In this document: in pieces, positions 51,360 to 59,873 of the stretch
How the letters are laid out: each line of letters opens with the position of its first letter
Position numbering within the stretch: the first letter of the stretch is position 1
Source: CAWBFD01 sp963788115
GTDB lineage: Bacteria > Actinomycetota > Thermoleophilia > Solirubrobacterales > 70-9
Length of the DNA: 64,000 bases
Assembly: GCA_963788115.1 (NCBI GenBank)
Contig: CAWBFD010000002.1
Span: forward strand, 682,001 to 746,000
Direction: 5' to 3'
Notes under the pieces: model-generated
What the model was told of the DNA's origin: nothing
Databases searched by the model: none
The model's input: only the letters and a program-made list of their open reading frames with translations
Translations under genes and position numbers: made by a program

Positions 51360-52594
51360 TGACCCAGGCGCCCGCGATCGACGCCGCTCATGTGGTCGCA
51401 GACCTGCGCGAGCTCGACCGGCGCACCGGCGGCCCGGACGGCGCCCGCCGCCTCTGCTGGGGCGAGGAGTGGCGCGAGGCGCGGGCATTCCTCGGCGAGC
51501 TCCTGGCCGAGCTGGGGCTCGAGCCCGAGCGCGACGAGGCCGGGAACCTGTGGGCGTACCTCGAGGGCGAGGGAGGCCCGGCGCTCGCCTGTGGCTCCCA
51601 CGTCGACTCGGTCCCGAACGGCGGCTGGCTCGATGGGGCGCTTGGGGTGATGGCAGCCGTCGGGGTGCTGCGTGCGTGGGTCGAGTCCGGGCAGGCGGCC
51701 CCACGGGTCCTGGCCCTGGTCGACTGGGCGGACGAGGAGGGAGCGCGGTTCGGCCGGAGCCTGTTCGGCAGCTCGGCGTTCGCGGGCACCCTCGACCCGG
51801 CGGCGCTGTCCAGCCTCCGGGACCGCGATGGCCGAGGCGTCGCCGAGGTGCTGGCGGAAAACGACGTGGACCTTGCGCGGGCCGGCGAGGCCGGCTCGCG
51901 CAGGGAGCGCCTCGGCTCCTACCTCGAGCTCCACATCGAGCAGGGCCCCGTGCTCGAGGCCGAGGGCATCGCCGCCGCCGCGGTCGAGGGTTGCGCCGGG
52001 GTGGAGCGCCATCGCTTCGAGATCACGGGGCAGGCATCCCACGCCGGTACGACCCCGATGGACGTCCGCCGCGACGCCGGGCTCGCCGCCGCCGACGCGG
52101 CCCTTCGGATCGAGGCCCTCGGCCGCGACCACGGGGGCGTCGCCACCACTGGCGCGCTGACGCTCGAGCCCGGAATCCCGACGGCGGTCGCCGGGGTCGC
52201 GGACCTGACGGTCGACCTGCGCCATCCAGACGCCGAGCGGTTGGCGGCGATGCTGGAGGAGGCGCGCCGGGCGGTGGACGAGGCCGCGGGGGCGCGGGGC
52301 TGTGAGGCGCACTCGGAGGAGATCTGGCGGATCGAGCCCATCCCGTTCGACGGCGGGCTGGTGGCGGCCGCGCGCGATGCGTGCCGCGAGGTCACGGGGA
52401 CCGAGCGCGCACTCACGAGCGGCGCCCTGCACGATGCCGCCGAGGTCGCACGGGTGTTGCCGGCGGCGATGGTCTTCTGCCCGTCGATCGGCGGCATCAG
52501 CCACGCCAAGGAGGAGGACACCGCCGAGGCCGACCTGATCGCGGGGATCGAGGCGCTCGGGCTTCTCGCGGAGCGGGTGATCGCCGGAACCTAG
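51359..52594 (+). CDS. M20-family Zn hydrolase (N-carbamoyl-amino-acid / allantoate amidohydrolase type)
   Basis: Metallohydrolase of 411 residues from the ATG at 51359, overlapping the previous stop (TGATG). Ligands: CGSHVDSVPNGGWLDGALGV (His, Asp), VDWADEEGARFGRSL (Glu), LELHIEQGPVLEAEG (His), and SIGGISHAKEEDTAEADL (His). The dimerisation insert GQASHAGTTPMDVRRDAGL is typical, and SGALHDAAEVARVLP matches the SGAGHDA loop of carbamoylase-type enzymes. The family hydrolyses N-carbamoyl groups, which suits a pathway that makes a carbamoyl intermediate in the preceding step. Confidence 0.9.
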   Translation: MTQAPAIDAAHVVADLRELDRRTGGPDGARRLCWGEEWREARAFLGELLAELGLEPERDEAGNLWAYLEGEGGPALACGSHVDSVPNGGWLDGALGVMAAVGVLRAWVESGQAAPRVLALVDWADEEGARFGRSLFGSSAFAGTLDPAALSSLRDRDGRGVAEVLAENDVDLARAGEAGSRRERLGSYLELHIEQGPVLEAEGIAAAAVEGCAGVERHRFEITGQASHAGTTPMDVRRDAGLAAADAALRIEALGRDHGGVATTGALTLEPGIPTAVAGVADLTVDLRHPDAERLAAMLEEARRAVDEAAGARGCEAHSEEIWRIEPIPFDGGLVAAARDACREVTGTERALTSGALHDAAEVARVLPAAMVFCPSIGGISHAKEEDTAEADLIAGIEALGLLAERVIAGT

Positions 52595-52602
52595 CCGCAC
52601 GG

Positions 52603-53283
52603 CTACCCCCCGTGCACCGCGTCGCCTCCGTGCTCGTCGAGGGTGTTGCCGATCGGCGGAATCGGGCTGTCGCGCAGGATCCGCGCCATATGCAACAGGT
52701 TGTGCGCGCACCACGAGCTGGTCCTGAGCGTGTAGGGGTGGTCTTCGCCGCCGGCGTCCAGGTACGAAGGGCCCGGCCCGGCCGTTCCGACCCAGTAGGT
52801 GTCGGCGTTCGGCGGGACCGTGCAGCCGAGGTGGGTCAGGTTGAACAGCACCGACTCGGCGCAGCCGTGGGCGCCGTCCTCGTTCCCGGTCACGACCACC
52901 CCGGCGACCTTGTTGTAGAGCGGGTACTGGCCCTGCTCGTTCCGCTCTTCATAGGTGCCGTCGAGGCGCTCGATCACCATCTGCGCCACCGAGTTGCGGT
53001 GGCCGAACCAGATCGAGGTGCCCACGAGCAGGATGTCGGCGGCCTTCACCTTCTCGAGCACCTGGGGCCACTCGTCCCCCTCGCCCTCGTCCGACGTCAC
53101 CCCGAGCTTGATCGCGTAGTCGACCGGGCGGATCCGCTCGGTCTCGACCCCGTGGTCTCGAAGGAATCCCAGTACGCGGTCCATCAGCGCCTCGGTGTGG
53201 GATCGCTCCGGCGATCTCTTCAGCGTGCAGTTCAGTCCGAGCGCCGTGATCCCGGCGCCTGCGTTCGCATCGAGCTCGGCCAA
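52603..53283 (-). CDS. Flavodoxin/NADPH-dependent FMN reductase-like protein
   Basis: Flavodoxin-fold protein of 226 residues. The chosen start is the TTG at 53283, which follows AAGGAAGGAAAG; the ATG frame further upstream has no ribosome site. ITALGLNCTLKRSPERSHTEALMDRVL is the phosphate-binding strand-loop, followed by LLVGTSIWFGHRNSVAQMVIERLDGT, VAGVVVTGNEDGAHGCAESVL, and a C-terminal YTLRTSSWCAHNLLHMARIL. It probably carries FMN and reduces a small molecule or quinone. Located between the operon and the divergent permease. Confidence 0.82.
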   Translation of the reverse strand: MAELDANAGAGITALGLNCTLKRSPERSHTEALMDRVLGFLRDHGVETERIRPVDYAIKLGVTSDEGEGDEWPQVLEKVKAADILLVGTSIWFGHRNSVAQMVIERLDGTYEERNEQGQYPLYNKVAGVVVTGNEDGAHGCAESVLFNLTHLGCTVPPNADTYWVGTAGPGPSYLDAGGEDHPYTLRTSSWCAHNLLHMARILRDSPIPPIGNTLDEHGGDAVHGG

Positions 53284-53417
53284 CTTTCCTTCCTTTCGTC
53301 GCAGAACCCCTTGACCGGTTGTCCCGGGAGCAGCCCAATCGTTACCAGGATCCGCTCCAGGGCCCACGGGGTGAACGTGGGTTAGAGTCGCCGGGTCCAG
53401 CTCAGAGGGAGGAAGGG

Positions 53418-54977
53418 ATGGAGAGCGCGAGCATCGCAGCGCCCGTAGCCGAAGCCGAGACCGGCGAGAAGGGCCTCAAGAAGGACGCGATCGGGTTTTT
53501 GGACGGGCTGGCGATCGGAGTCGATTCGACCGCGCCCGCCTACTCGCTCGCCGCCGTGATCGGGTCGATCGTGATCGCGGTCGGAGTGCAGGCACCGGGG
53601 GCGCTGCTGCTCGCCTTCGTCCCGATGTTCTTCATCGCCGGCGCCTTCTACTACATGAACCGGGCCGACCAGGACTGCGGCACCACGTTCTCGTGGGTCA
53701 CGCGGGCGATGGGCCCGTGGCTTGGCTGGCTCGGCGGCTGGGCGATCTTCACCACCGGGGTGCTCGTGATCGGCTCGCTCGCCGATGTCTCGGCCTTCTA
53801 TATCTATGACCTGCTCGAGCTGGACGATCTGCGCCGCTCGCGGACGGCCGTAGTGATCTTCGCCGTGGCGATCATCGCGGTGATGACCGCGATCTGCGTG
53901 ATCGGCACCGAGCTGTCCGCGAAGGTCCAGCGCGTGATGGTGTTCGCGCAGGTCGGGATCCTGCTGCTGTTCGTCGTCGTGGGCGCGATCCGGCTGATCA
54001 CGGGCGACGTGCCGGCCGCCTCGATCGACCCCTCGATCTCGTGGCTCTCGCCCTTCGCGATCGACGACTACTCGGCGCTGCTCTCCGCCCTGCTGCTGGG
54101 CGTCTTCATCTACTGGGGCTGGGAGAGCGCCGTGAACCTGACCGAGGAGACCCACGACTCGGCCACGGCGCCGGGCCTGGCCGGGATCGCGAGCACGCTG
54201 ATCCTTCTGGTCACCTACATCGGCGTGACCATCGTCCTGATCGCGGTCGCGGGTCTGGGACTGGTCGAACGCTTCGACGACAACGCGGGCGTGCTCGGCA
54301 GGGTCGCCGATGACGTGCTGGGGCCGCTCTCGTTCCTGGTCGTGGTCGCCGTGATCACCTCGGGCATCGCCTCCACCCAGACCACGATCCTGCCGGCATC
54401 TCGGACCTCGCTGTCGATGGCGACCGCCGGGGCCTTCCCGCGGATCTTCGCCCGCATCCATCCTCGGTTCTTGACGCCGGACTTCAGCACGATCGTGATT
54501 GGGATCGTGGCCACCGTCTGGTACGTCGGCTCCAGCCTGGTCTCCGACAACTTCCTGTTCGACTCGCTCTCGGCGCTGTCACTGATGATCGCCCTGTACT
54601 ACGGGCTCACCGGGATCGCCTGCGCGATCTATTGGCGGCACGAGCTGCTGCGGTCCGCCAAGAACTTCTTCTTGATCGGGGTCGCGCCGGTGCTCGGAGC
54701 GGCCATGCTCTTCTACCTGCTGTTCGAGTCCGCCCGCGACCTCGCCGACCCGAAGCTCTCTTACACCGGGACGGAGGTGTTCGGGGTGGGAGTTCCGCTG
54801 GCGATCGCGATCGTGTTCACTGCGCTCGGGCTTGTGCTGATGGTCGTATGGCGGTTCGCCGGCGGCGACGCGGGGCGGGCGTTCTTCAGCCGCCCGGCGT
54901 TCGAGTCGGTGCCCGACTACGTCGCCGAGCAGGGCGGCACCGTCGCCCCGGTCGGCGCTGCCGAGGAGGAGGTCTGA
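53418..54977 (+). CDS. APC-superfamily amino-acid/polyamine permease
   Basis: Membrane transporter of 519 residues with about 12 hydrophobic helices. The first helix has GFLDGLAIGVDSTAPAYSLAAVIGS; others include TFSWVTRAMGPWLGWLGGWAIFTTG, and the helix with YWGWESAVNLTEE, typical of amino-acid permeases. The ATG at 53418 follows GAGGGAGGAAGGG. Preceded by a charged cytosolic N-terminus. It may import amino acids or polyamines, in keeping with the neighbouring arginine/agmatine operon, but the substrate is not known. Confidence 0.9.
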   Translation: MESASIAAPVAEAETGEKGLKKDAIGFLDGLAIGVDSTAPAYSLAAVIGSIVIAVGVQAPGALLLAFVPMFFIAGAFYYMNRADQDCGTTFSWVTRAMGPWLGWLGGWAIFTTGVLVIGSLADVSAFYIYDLLELDDLRRSRTAVVIFAVAIIAVMTAICVIGTELSAKVQRVMVFAQVGILLLFVVVGAIRLITGDVPAASIDPSISWLSPFAIDDYSALLSALLLGVFIYWGWESAVNLTEETHDSATAPGLAGIASTLILLVTYIGVTIVLIAVAGLGLVERFDDNAGVLGRVADDVLGPLSFLVVVAVITSGIASTQTTILPASRTSLSMATAGAFPRIFARIHPRFLTPDFSTIVIGIVATVWYVGSSLVSDNFLFDSLSALSLMIALYYGLTGIACAIYWRHELLRSAKNFFLIGVAPVLGAAMLFYLLFESARDLADPKLSYTGTEVFGVGVPLAIAIVFTALGLVLMVVWRFAGGDAGRAFFSRPAFESVPDYVAEQGGTVAPVGAAEEEV

Positions 54978-55026
54978 GGTACCGCTCCTCGGGCCGGTGG
55001 TCGCGGATCACTAGATTGCCGGACCC

Positions 55027-56088
55027 GTGAGTCTCTACGAGCGCGTCGCCGAGCTTCCGATCGCGGTCTCCTCCTATGAGCTCGAGGCGCGCGATCGCCA
55101 ATTCGGCGACTTCACGCGGGGCTCGACCGTGATCCACCTTCGGGGCGACGGCCAGGAGGGGATCGGCGAGGACGTCGTCTACACGGTCCTGGACCACATC
55201 GCCCACCGCGACGCCGGACCGGTCCATGACTTCAGCGGCCCGAGCACCCTCGGCGAGCTCTGCGATCTCATCGGCGAGCTCGACCTGTTCCCCGGCGCGC
55301 CGCCCGAGTACGAGGCCTCGCGCCACTACCGCCGCTGGGCGTATGAGAGCGCCGCCCTCGACCTGGCGCTACGCCAGGGCGGTCTCACCCTGCACGAGGC
55401 GGTCGGGCGCGACCCGAGCCCGGTTCGGTTCGTCTGCTCGACGAGGCTCTCGGGCTTCGACGAAGACGACCCATCGACCACGGAGCCGATCCGCAAGCGG
55501 CTGGCAAAGCATCCGGATCTGCGGTTCAAGCTCGATCCCGAGAACGACTGGACCCCCGAGCTGATCGCGGAGATCAAGGAGCTGGCGGGAGTCGACGTGC
55601 TCGACCTCAAGGGCCTATACCGGGGAACGCCGGTCGACGTGGAAACCGATCCCGAGCTCTACCGCGCCGTCGCCGAGGCCTTCCCCGACGCCTATCTCGA
55701 GGACCCCGACCTGAACGACGAGACCCGGGAGGTGCTCGCGCCTCACGACGACCGGATCACCTGGGACGCCAACCTCCACTCTCTGGCCGACGTCGAGGCG
55801 AACGCGCGCCGGGCGATCAACTCGAAGCCGTCGCGGTTCGGATCCCTGCGCGAGCTGTTCGCGGTCTACGACTATTGCGAGCGCGAGGCAATCGCGATCT
55901 ACGGCGGCGGCCAGGGGGAGCTCGCCTGCGGCCGCGGCCAGATCCAATACCTCGCCTCGCTCTTTCACCCCGACACCCCGAACGACACCGCGCCCTCCGG
56001 CTACAACGACCCCGCGGTCCCGGACGGCCTCCCCGACAGCCCGCTCGAGCCGCAGCCCTCAGAGACCGGCTTTCGCTGGGGCGAGTAG
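55027..56088 (+). CDS. Enolase-superfamily (mandelate racemase/muconate lactonizing-like) protein
   Basis: TIM-barrel enzyme of 353 residues from the GTG at 55027. An N-terminal capping domain (ELEARDRQFGDFTRGSTVIHLRGDG, WAYESAALDLALRQGGLTLHE) leads to the barrel: LRFKLDPENDWTP, VDVLDLKGLYRG, AYLEDPDLND and RITWDANLHSLADV, supplying the Lys and metal-binding Asp/Glu residues of the superfamily. Divergence of the barrel leaves the reaction open: racemase, dehydratase, or OSBS-like. It lies directly after the permease. Confidence 0.82.
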   Translation: MSLYERVAELPIAVSSYELEARDRQFGDFTRGSTVIHLRGDGQEGIGEDVVYTVLDHIAHRDAGPVHDFSGPSTLGELCDLIGELDLFPGAPPEYEASRHYRRWAYESAALDLALRQGGLTLHEAVGRDPSPVRFVCSTRLSGFDEDDPSTTEPIRKRLAKHPDLRFKLDPENDWTPELIAEIKELAGVDVLDLKGLYRGTPVDVETDPELYRAVAEAFPDAYLEDPDLNDETREVLAPHDDRITWDANLHSLADVEANARRAINSKPSRFGSLRELFAVYDYCEREAIAIYGGGQGELACGRGQIQYLASLFHPDTPNDTAPSGYNDPAVPDGLPDSPLEPQPSETGFRWGE

Positions 56089-56186
56089 CCGCCGGCCGTC
56101 CCGGTTCCAAGGGCTCGGCGGTGAACGCGCGTCGGTTTACCCACCTCCTGTGTGGGCGAACCCACGCTCGTGGCGAGGTCCGGCCC

Positions 56187-56228
56187 TTAGGTAGCCCGAA
56201 ATCCGGCTTAGGAAAGCCGAATTCGACG
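56187..56228 (+). promoter_or_regulatory. Tandem TTAGG repeats upstream of ferritin, possible iron box
   Basis: TTAGG occurs at 56187 and again 21 bp later at 56208, each followed by a CCGAA-like sequence, and CGGCTTAGGAAAGCCG (56204-56219) is also a hairpin. The DtxR/IdeR consensus begins TTAGG, and ferritin genes are often controlled by iron. Each copy matches only about half of the consensus, so this is a weak candidate. Confidence 0.35.
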
Positions 56229-56268
56229 TTTCCGGTAGCGTCCGCGAAAACCCCTTCGAGGAGATCCG

Positions 56269-56802
56269 ATGCCAGAGAAGTCCTTCCCCGACGCACTCAA
56301 CGACCAGATTGCGAACGAGTTCGCCGCCGCCATGCAATACATCGGCGCCGCCGTCTACTACGACACCGAGACCCTTCCCCGACTGGCCCACTTCTTCTAC
56401 CGCCAGGCCGCGGAGGAGCGCACTCACGCGATGATGATGGTCCAGTACCTGCTCGACGTCGACGAGGAGGTCCGCATCCCGGACATCTCCGCCAAGGAGA
56501 CCCGCTTCGAGGATGGGGTGGCGCCGGTGCGGATGGCGCTCGAGCAGGAGGGGCGGGTCGGGGAGGAGATCTACGCCCTGTTCGCACTCGCGCGGGAGAC
56601 CAAGGACTACCGGGCCGAGCAGTTCATGCAGTGGTTCGTCAAGGAGCAGGTCGAGGAGGTCGCGCTGATGCAGGACCTGCTGAACGTGGTCGAGCGGGCC
56701 AGCGACAACCTGCTCTTCGTGGAGGACTATCTGGCCAGAGAGAGCCTCGGCGACGAGGCCGACGACCCGACCGCCCCGCCGCCGGCGGGCGGCGAAGGTT
56801 AA
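56269..56802 (+). CDS. Ferritin
   Basis: Iron-storage protein of 177 residues from the ATG at 56269 preceded by GAGGAG. Ferroxidase residues are present in IANEFAAAMQYIGAAVYYD (Glu, Tyr), RQAAEERTHAMMMVQYLL (Glu, His), LEQEGRVGEEIYALFALARE and FVKEQVEEVALMQDLL. The C-terminal tail is Pro/Gly/Ala-rich (DDPTAPPPAGGEG). Assembles into an iron-storing shell. Convergent with the CsoR gene 10 bp away. Confidence 0.93.
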   Translation: MPEKSFPDALNDQIANEFAAAMQYIGAAVYYDTETLPRLAHFFYRQAAEERTHAMMMVQYLLDVDEEVRIPDISAKETRFEDGVAPVRMALEQEGRVGEEIYALFALARETKDYRAEQFMQWFVKEQVEEVALMQDLLNVVERASDNLLFVEDYLARESLGDEADDPTAPPPAGGEG

Positions 56803-56812
56803 GCGACACGGG

Positions 56813-57133
56813 TCAGCGAACGAGCCGCCCCAGGGCCTGCATCAGCTCGGCCGTCATCTCCTCCAGCCGCTCGGGCTCGGTGCCCTCGCTCATGCAGTGC
56901 TGGACGTGCCCTTCCGCCAAGCCGAGGGCGATCTTGTCGAGGGCGGCCTGCGCGGCCGCGATCTGTTGGAGGATGTCCGGGCACCAGCGATCGTCATCGA
57001 CCATCCCCTGAATCCCCCGGATCTGGCCCTCGACCCGGCGCAGGCGGTTCTGCAGCTGATCCTTGGTCGCCGAATAGCCGCGAGTCGGAGCGCCGCGACT
57101 CGTCGCATCGGCTGGCCTCGTGGTTGAGCTCAT
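56813..57133 (-). CDS. CsoR/RcnR-family metal-sensing repressor
   Basis: Helical DNA-binding repressor of 106 residues from the ATG at 57133. The family core is TKDQLQNRLRRVEGQIRGIQGMVDDDRWCPDILQQIAAAQAALDKIALGLAEGHVQHCM, giving the Cys-His-Cys metal site (WCPDI, GHVQHCM) used by copper-sensing CsoR. A CsoR-like operator lies right upstream. Its targets within the window are limited to itself; a copper exporter is not present here. Confidence 0.9.
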   Translation of the reverse strand: MSSTTRPADATSRGAPTRGYSATKDQLQNRLRRVEGQIRGIQGMVDDDRWCPDILQQIAAAQAALDKIALGLAEGHVQHCMSEGTEPERLEEMTAELMQALGRLVR

Positions 57134-57145
57134 CCCCCCGCAGTG

Positions 57146-57160
57146 TACCCCCCGGGGGTA
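57146..57160. promoter_or_regulatory. CsoR-type operator
   Basis: TACCCCCCGGGGGTA is a near-perfect G-rich palindrome, the usual form of CsoR operators, 13 bp upstream of the csoR start codon. It would place the repressor over the csoR promoter or ribosome binding site, giving autoregulation. Confidence 0.75.
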
Positions 57161-57179
57161 TGGCTCAGGGAGGGCGGCC

Positions 57180-58163
57180 TCAGGGTCGGAACTCCTCGGT
57201 CCGGTGTGGAGTGCCCGGCGGCGCGATGCGAGCCAGTACGCCGGGGCCGATGAAGGCGGTGATCCCCGCGATGAGCTCGCCCTCGAGCGTGAGGACCACC
57301 AACACGTCGAGCCGGTCGCGACCGCTCTCGCGATCGCGCCGGTAGCCGACCATTGCGGGCTGTGCGCCGGCAGTGGTCGCCTCGAACCGCCAGGTCGAGC
57401 GGAAGACGCGCCCGGTGATGAAGGCCGCGATGTCGTCCTTGCCCCGAAACCAGGTCGGCAGCGGCGGCATCGAGAAGCTCGCGTCCTCACTCAGCATCGC
57501 GACGATCCCAGCGACGTCGGCGCGGTTCCAGGCGTCGATGAAGCGGGCGACGAGCTTGCGGGAGCGCTCGTCGCCCAGCGCCCGCAGCGTCTCCTGCTGT
57601 GATCGGGCTGGGAGCTCCCGCTCGAGCTTCGCGCGGGCCCGCTGCAGGGCGCTGTTCACCGAGGCGACCGAGGTCTCGAGGATCTCGGCACTCTCCCGGG
57701 CGCTGAAGCCGAGCACCTCGCGCAGGATCAGCACGCCGCGCTGGTTGGGCGGCAGGAGCTGGAGGGCGGCTACGTAGGCCAGCTCGACGCCCTCCCGGTC
57801 CTCGTAGCGCAGAAGCTCGTCCGGATAGGGCTCGATCCAGACCGACTCGGCCAACGGCTGGGCGAGGGGGGCGCGTGGGTCGTCCCCACTGCCGGTGCCA
57901 CCTGGCAGCTCGCGCCGCTTGCGCCTCTCGAGGATGCGCAGTGACGCATTGGTGGCGATGGTGTAGAGCCAAGAGCGGAGCGAGCTGCGCCCCTCGAACC
58001 CGGACCGTCCCTTCCACGCGCCCAACAGCGCTTCCTGGAGCGCATCGTCGGCGTCGTGAACCGAGCCCAGCATCCGGTAGCAGTGGGCGTGGAGCTCACG
58101 TCGGTACGGCTCGATCAGCTCGGCGAAGGAGTCCTCATCGGCGTCCCGAATCGCCTCCGTCAT
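57180..58163 (-). CDS. RNA polymerase sigma-70 factor, ECF group with C-terminal SnoaL-like domain (SigX5/TIGR02960-like)
   Basis: Protein of 327 residues from the ATG at 58163. Region 2 (SFAELIEPYRRELHAHCYRMLGSVHDADDALQEALLGAWKG, SSLRSWLYTIATNASLRILERRKRR) and region 4 (LQLLPPNQRGVLILREVLGFSARESAEILETSVASVNSALQRARAKL) are complete. After them comes a SnoaL/NTF2-like module (RFIDAWNRADVAGIVAMLSEDASFSMPP, then DIAAFITGRVFRSTWRFE), thought to control the sigma in place of an anti-sigma factor. The next gene upstream is CsoR. Confidence 0.92.
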   Translation of the reverse strand: MTEAIRDADEDSFAELIEPYRRELHAHCYRMLGSVHDADDALQEALLGAWKGRSGFEGRSSLRSWLYTIATNASLRILERRKRRELPGGTGSGDDPRAPLAQPLAESVWIEPYPDELLRYEDREGVELAYVAALQLLPPNQRGVLILREVLGFSARESAEILETSVASVNSALQRARAKLERELPARSQQETLRALGDERSRKLVARFIDAWNRADVAGIVAMLSEDASFSMPPLPTWFRGKDDIAAFITGRVFRSTWRFEATTAGAQPAMVGYRRDRESGRDRLDVLVVLTLEGELIAGITAFIGPGVLARIAPPGTPHRTEEFRP

Positions 58164-58223
58164 GCCAAGGAGCTTGGCACGTGCGCGGCGGCATGCCTGC
58201 TCCTGACGAGGGGGAGCTGAAAC

Positions 58224-58280
<57 letters not shown>

Positions 58281-58414
58281 GTGCGCAAGGTGCCAGAAGT
58301 GGGCGATTCCGGTTCAGGAAGCGGATTCCAGGCCGCGCGACGGGCCGGGGCGAATCGCCACGCAGGGAGGCTCCGAGGACGTTTGGGCAACGGCCACGGA
58401 GGGTGCGGCCCCAG

Positions 58415-59010
58415 CTAGTCCTGCGAGCGCTCCGTCCCCTCGGCGGGTGGTTCGACACCGGGCTCGGCCGAACTCTTCGGCAGGATGCGGCCTTTTTCGG
58501 CCTCAAACTCGTCGTCTGACAGGGCCCCGGACTCGTGTAGCTCCCTGAGCTTCGCCAGTCGATCTAGGTCCGCGTCGCCAGCAGGGACACCGCTTGGCGG
58601 CGGTGCCTCGGGTTCGCCGGACCAAGCCTTGTTGAGTTGGTACTGCGTGAAGACAAACCCGCCGAGTCCGAGCGTGAAGATCCAGACGATGCCGCGAGCC
58701 AGCCGTTAAGCACCGGCTGGTTGGTTACCGCCTGTGCTCTGGCGACGCGGATGGTGGTGGTGACGATTGTCCAGATCAGCGGGATGAGGAAGAACCCGCC
58801 GAGGATCCAGGCGGCGCAGGAGAGACCGGGGCTGTCCCCAAGCCCCGACACGCCACGGGCGCGGCCGAGGTCGCGCATTTCGCGGTTGATGTAGTACCAC
58901 CAGAACCACGTATAGACCCCCAGGGTGACCAATGCCAACCCGAGGACCCCCCACGGATTGCGAATCTTGGCCCGGTCGTTGCTACCCGAGATCAAGACAG
59001 TCGTGGCCAT
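58415..59010 (-). pseudogene. DUF4234-SHOCT membrane protein, apparent frameshift
   Basis: From the ATG at 59010 the first frame reads AKIRNPWGVLGLALVTLGVY, then WYYINREMRDLGRARGV and two hydrophobic helices, a DUF4234-like start, to about 58690 (QPVLNGWL). The next frame then continues IVWIFTLGLGGFVFTQYQLN and DLDRLAKLRELHESGALSDD, then EFEAEKGRILPKSS, a SHOCT domain, to TAG at 58417-58415. One missing base near 58690 explains the shift. A membrane protein with a regulatory tail, function unknown. Confidence 0.7.
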
Positions 59011-59090
59011 ACTCTCCCCTCCTCAGCGTCGGCCCCCAGCCAGGCGACCCGTCGTTTTCGGTTCGGACCCTATAACGCCCCTTCATGCCG

Positions 59091-59134
59091 AAAGGCGGAC
59101 GCCCCGGTCATTCCGGCCGGGGCGCCCGCCTTTT
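59091..59134. terminator. Bidirectional intrinsic terminator
   Basis: AAAGGCGG, then CGCCCCGG, pair with CCGGGGCG and CCGCC followed by TTTT at 59131-59134; the other strand ends in TTT after the same stem. The stem is about 13 bp, GC-rich, with a 9-base loop. It lies 44-87 bp past the stop of the secreted cupin gene, and upstream of the DUF4234 gene, so it probably ends the cupin transcript. Confidence 0.75.
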
Positions 59135-59177
59135 CATGAGCGGTCCGCCTAAAGCGAGGTAGGCGCGACCGTCGTGA

Positions 59178-59717
59178 TCAGACCTGGCAATCCGCAGGCG
59201 CGTCCACAGGGATCGTCAGCGGCCCCTGCTCGGGCGCTGCGAAGAACGTGGCCACCACGACCGTCGGACTGTCCGTGCGGTTGACGGCGGTGTGGACGTG
59301 GTGCCCACCAGCGTCGATGAACGCGGTGCCCGCCGGGTATTCACGCTCCACGCAGTCGTCGGCGCCGACGTACGCCAGCTCACCCTGGGCGACGTTGACG
59401 ACCACGGGGCCGGGGTGGGTGTGCCAGGGAAACCGTGCTCCGGGCTGCACGGTGATCCTCGCCACCACGGTGCGCGAGGCGTTCTTGGCATTCGCGACTT
59501 CGGTCGCCCGGCCATCCGGCGTGTTCTTGAGCTTGAGGCCGACGTCGGCGGTGAACACGGCGCGCCCCGTCAACAGCTCTGTGGAGATCGGGGGCGGCGG
59601 CGGCTCCTGCGCCGCCGACGGCAGCGCGTTTGCGCCGATCAGAAGGACAGCGATCAGCGCCGCAGCTGCCAACGCAGCTCCTGGCTTGCTCTTCCCTTTT
59701 TTCATGTGAGCCCTCAT
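59178..59717 (-). CDS. Secreted cupin-domain protein
   Basis: Protein of 179 residues from the ATG at 59717, which has GGAGG just upstream. Basic N-terminus KKGKSKPG, a signal sequence (AALAAAALIAVLLIGANALPSAAQ) and a cupin barrel: VVARITVQPGARFPWHTHPGPVVVNVAQGELAY and the second motif YPAGTAFIDAGGHHVHTAVNRTD, with histidines that could bind a metal. A single cupin domain outside the cell; substrate unknown. It ends just before a strong terminator. Confidence 0.85.
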   Translation of the reverse strand: MRAHMKKGKSKPGAALAAAALIAVLLIGANALPSAAQEPPPPPISTELLTGRAVFTADVGLKLKNTPDGRATEVANAKNASRTVVARITVQPGARFPWHTHPGPVVVNVAQGELAYVGADDCVEREYPAGTAFIDAGGHHVHTAVNRTDSPTVVVATFFAAPEQGPLTIPVDAPADCQV

Positions 59718-59873
59718 TTCGGGCCTCCTTTGTGTCGTGGCCTCGGGCCTTGCCTCCCGATGAGGCGAGGCTCGGTGCCGGTTGACTGCCAGGAGGCTCC
59801 AACACGGCGGTATACATCCGGCACACACGCCCGTCTTACGCGGCACCGACGCGGCGCGCCGTGGTCGCGCTCG

